Assembly: GCF_000145035.1 (NCBI RefSeq) | Contig: NC_014387.1 | Location: forward strand, 3,341,897 to 3,405,896 | Length of the DNA: 64,000 nucleotides | DNA from: Butyrivibrio proteoclasticus B316 | Lineage (GTDB): Bacteria; Bacillota; Clostridia; Lachnospirales; Lachnospiraceae | Direction of reading: 5' to 3' | In this document: in pieces, positions 62,433-64,000 of the stretch | How the letters are laid out: every line of letters begins with the position of its first letter | Numbering within the stretch: position 1 is the stretch's first letter | Position numbers and translations under genes: made by a program | Notes under the pieces: generated by a model | Told to the model about the DNA's origin: nothing | The model's input: the letters and a program-made list of their open reading frames with translations, nothing else | The model's database searches: none

Positions 62433-63077
62433 ATGAAATTACCCTTTTTAGCAAGCTTCATAGTTCTTATCGTCCTCTTCAACATCTCCTCCCGCAAGGT
62501 TTCCAGGAAGGTCGAGCAACAGGAGGCTGACTTTTGGGAAAAAGAGCGTGCGGCCAACAGTGTACGTAAAAAAAGTTTAGAAAATCTTGAATACATACAC
62601 ATTCCAACTCAGCTCCTCCCGTTTGAAACATACGGTGAAAATGAAATCCTTCGCAAGGCAGAAGAAGAAATCCTAGCACTAAAGGATGAAAAGATCGTCA
62701 ATTTTACAGGAATAACAAATACAGATCTCAAGCTTGAATATGGAGCCGCCAATATCACAGCTCTTACTCAGTATGACCTTAATTATACTGCTCTTGTTGT
62801 CGCTCTCCAGAAATGGGGACAGGAGTTATATAATCAGGGACGTTTTGAAGATGCCTGCGCTGTTCTTGAATTCGCTGTCAAGACAAGGACAGATATCTCC
62901 GGAACCTACAGACTCCTGATTGATATGTACAAGACAAAACTTGGTCTTGTTGAAAGCGAAATATCTCATAAATTGCAGGCTCTTACTCCTATAGCCAATG
63001 AACTTAATTCTCTTAGCCGTAATCAGATCACCAAAATGATTGATGAAGCTCTTGAAACCATGAATGTCGAAGCCTGA
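62433..63077 (+). CDS. Membrane-anchored helical (TPR-like) protein, unknown function
   Basis: A 214-residue protein. One N-terminal helix (about 3-19, LPFLASFIVLIVLFNIS) anchors it, followed by a basic coiled-coil region (RKVSRKVEQQEADFWEKERAANSVRKKSLENL), an IPTQLLPF linker, and a TPR-like pair (ALQKWGQELYNQGRFEDACAVLEFAVKTRTDISGTYRLLIDMY). It is divergent from vanW and ends before galT. AAAGGAT ribosome site. I recognise it as a conserved Lachnospiraceae type but cannot give a role. Confidence 0.85.
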   Translation: MKLPFLASFIVLIVLFNISSRKVSRKVEQQEADFWEKERAANSVRKKSLENLEYIHIPTQLLPFETYGENEILRKAEEEILALKDEKIVNFTGITNTDLKLEYGAANITALTQYDLNYTALVVALQKWGQELYNQGRFEDACAVLEFAVKTRTDISGTYRLLIDMYKTKLGLVESEISHKLQALTPIANELNSLSRNQITKMIDEALETMNVEA

Positions 63078-63117
63078 AATCTCATTAAAATAAAGCAATT
63101 CACTGAATTACAAACGA

Positions 63118-63159
63118 TAAAAAGGTTTACACTATCTCATCCGATAATGTAAACCTTTT
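63118..63159. terminator. Bidirectional rho-independent terminator
   Basis: AAAAGGTTTACA (63119-63131) and TGTAAACCTTTTC (63147-63159) form a long A/T-flanked stem between the anchored-protein gene and galT. Confidence 0.85.
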
Positions 63160-63173
63160 CTACTAGATTCTGA

Positions 63174-64000
63174 TCAAAGAGACTTGGTGAATCTGTCAAA
63201 AGCAGCCTGTCCCTCAGGTGTTCTCTTATAAACACCTGCATCTTCCAGAACATGCATGAATACTTCTCCAATCTCATTCTGAACAATCTCATCAATATTG
63301 CTCTCATTGATCACATCATATTTCTTGCTAAACTCATCTACCCAGTCGGCATGCTTCTCAAGAACCTCGTCAGCTCTAAGATCAGCGCCTGCAAGCATAG
63401 CTTTTTTGAGCTGTGCCATCTCTGATTTGAGTCTGGCAGGAAGAACAGCAAGCCCCATTACTTCTATAAGTCCAATGTTCTCTTTCTTAATATGATGAAG
63501 CTGAGCATGAGGATGATAAACTCCAAGAGGATGTTCCTCAGTTGTAATGTTATTCCTCAGAACCAGGTCAAGCTCATACTTATCTCCACGCTTTCTGGCA
63601 ATAGGTGTAATTGTGTTGTGAGGAGTTCCATCGGTCTCAGCAAACACAAATGCAGCCTCGTCAGTATAACCTCTCCACTTATTAAGGATCACGTCAGCAA
63701 GTTCAATGATCCTATCCGTATCAGTACCTGAAAGTCTGATAACCGACATAGGCCATTTAACAATTCCACTCTCTACATCCTCAAAGCCCTTGACTGTGAA
63801 TGTTCTCTCTACTGGAGCCTTAGCCATTGCAAAGGTGTAATGACCGCCCTGGAAATGGTCATGGCTTAAAATAGAACCTCCAACTATCGGAAGATCTGCA
63901 TTGGATCCGACAAAATAGTGAGGAAATGCCTTAACAAAATCAAATAGCTTACAGAAGGTATTGTGCTCAATCTTCATAGGAATGTGCTGTGAATTGAATA
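63174..64000 (-). CDS. galT: Galactose-1-phosphate uridylyltransferase (class 2), 5' part beyond window
   Basis: The C-terminal 275 or so codons run to the window edge in frame without a start. It has [27 protein letters not shown] (catalytic His-x-His-like region), a conserved [30 protein letters not shown] stretch, and a typical C-terminal [18 protein letters not shown]. This is the Firmicutes class 2 GalT of the Leloir pathway, which converts Gal-1-P to Glc-1-P with UDP-sugar exchange. The N-terminal third is outside. Confidence 0.93.
   Translation of the reverse strand, partial: FNSQHIPMKIEHNTFCKLFDFVKAFPHYFVGSNADLPIVGGSILSHDHFQGGHYTFAMAKAPVERTFTVKGFEDVESGIVKWPMSVIRLSGTDTDRIIELADVILNKWRGYTDEAAFVFAETDGTPHNTITPIARKRGDKYELDLVLRNNITTEEHPLGVYHPHAQLHHIKKENIGLIEVMGLAVLPARLKSEMAQLKKAMLAGADLRADEVLEKHADWVDEFSKKYDVINESNIDEIVQNEIGEVFMHVLEDAGVYKRTPEGQAAFDRFTKSL

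Overview
The window looks like chromosomal DNA of a motile, Gram-positive, low-to-moderate GC anaerobe of the Lachnospiraceae, most likely Butyrivibrio or a close relative. That placement is an inference from the gene repertoire: a transketolase split into two subunits, an MEP-pathway ispE, PyrD with a PyrK electron-transfer subunit, a class-2 galT, a PfoR-type permease, CdaR/PucR and AraR-type regulators, many sugar-related lipoproteins and a textbook flagellar sigma-28 promoter. Most genes lie on the minus strand. I see no tRNA, rRNA, CRISPR array, intact insertion sequence or complete prophage.

Layout. 1-2300: a partial DUF1934 gene, ispE, and a divergent sigma-28-driven gene of unknown function. 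2300-5500: the pyrimidine genes pyrC-pyrK-pyrD. 5600-9300: plsC, then murF-ddl (D-Ala-D-Ala synthesis and use). 9300-16400: an alpha/beta hydrolase, a GH9-like lipoprotein with altered catalytic motifs, an aconitase-superfamily hydratase, an orphan sugar-binding lipoprotein and tadA. 16500-19600: an Rrf2 regulator, the SRP RNA, a CdaR-type regulator and a sugar-ABC ATPase (ugpC/msmK type). 19750-23500: a degenerate-GGDEF sensor, a YesL-like membrane protein, a GNAT and a lysophospholipase-like hydrolase. 23500-28200: a structured intergenic element, metG, map with a SEC-C motif, and a 5'-nucleotidase. 28300-35800: a PhnD-like lipoprotein and a pentose block (rpe, both transketolase halves, araD, an araB-like kinase, an AraR-like regulator with operator-like sites).

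36000-42800: a large calcium-motif lipoprotein, an OGG-type glycosylase, a membrane-anchored Mrr-like nuclease, and a translationally coupled trio of PfoR-type permease, MBOAT acyltransferase and SGNH protein that probably O-acylates an envelope or secreted glycan. 43000-48800 is the accessory part: a membrane protein/XRE pair with its own operator-like repeats, two SAM methyltransferases flanking a MerR-TipAS regulator, an ORF6N/XRE pair with two copies of a 29-bp palindrome, and decayed gene debris including a GNAT remnant. 48800-64000 returns to core genes: rlmD, trmL, a two-component system, mutS2, an HtrA-like pseudoprotease, yhaM, an aminotransferase with an Lrp regulator, a PurM-like protein, a VanW protein, an unknown anchored protein and the end of galT.

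The strongest candidate for something undescribed is the 5' region of the methyltransferase at 43795-44568. It has a promoter, a perfect Shine-Dalgarno, an 11-codon leader peptide and several mutually exclusive stem-loops that use the leader codons. It lies directly after a MerR gene with a drug-sensing TipAS domain, so it reads as an antibiotic- or ribosome-stress-responsive attenuator. Other notable items are the sigma-28-controlled unknown protein, the duplicated palindrome at the ORF6N gene, the PfoR-MBOAT-SGNH operon, and several proteins whose catalytic motifs are degraded (GH9, HtrA, GGDEF).
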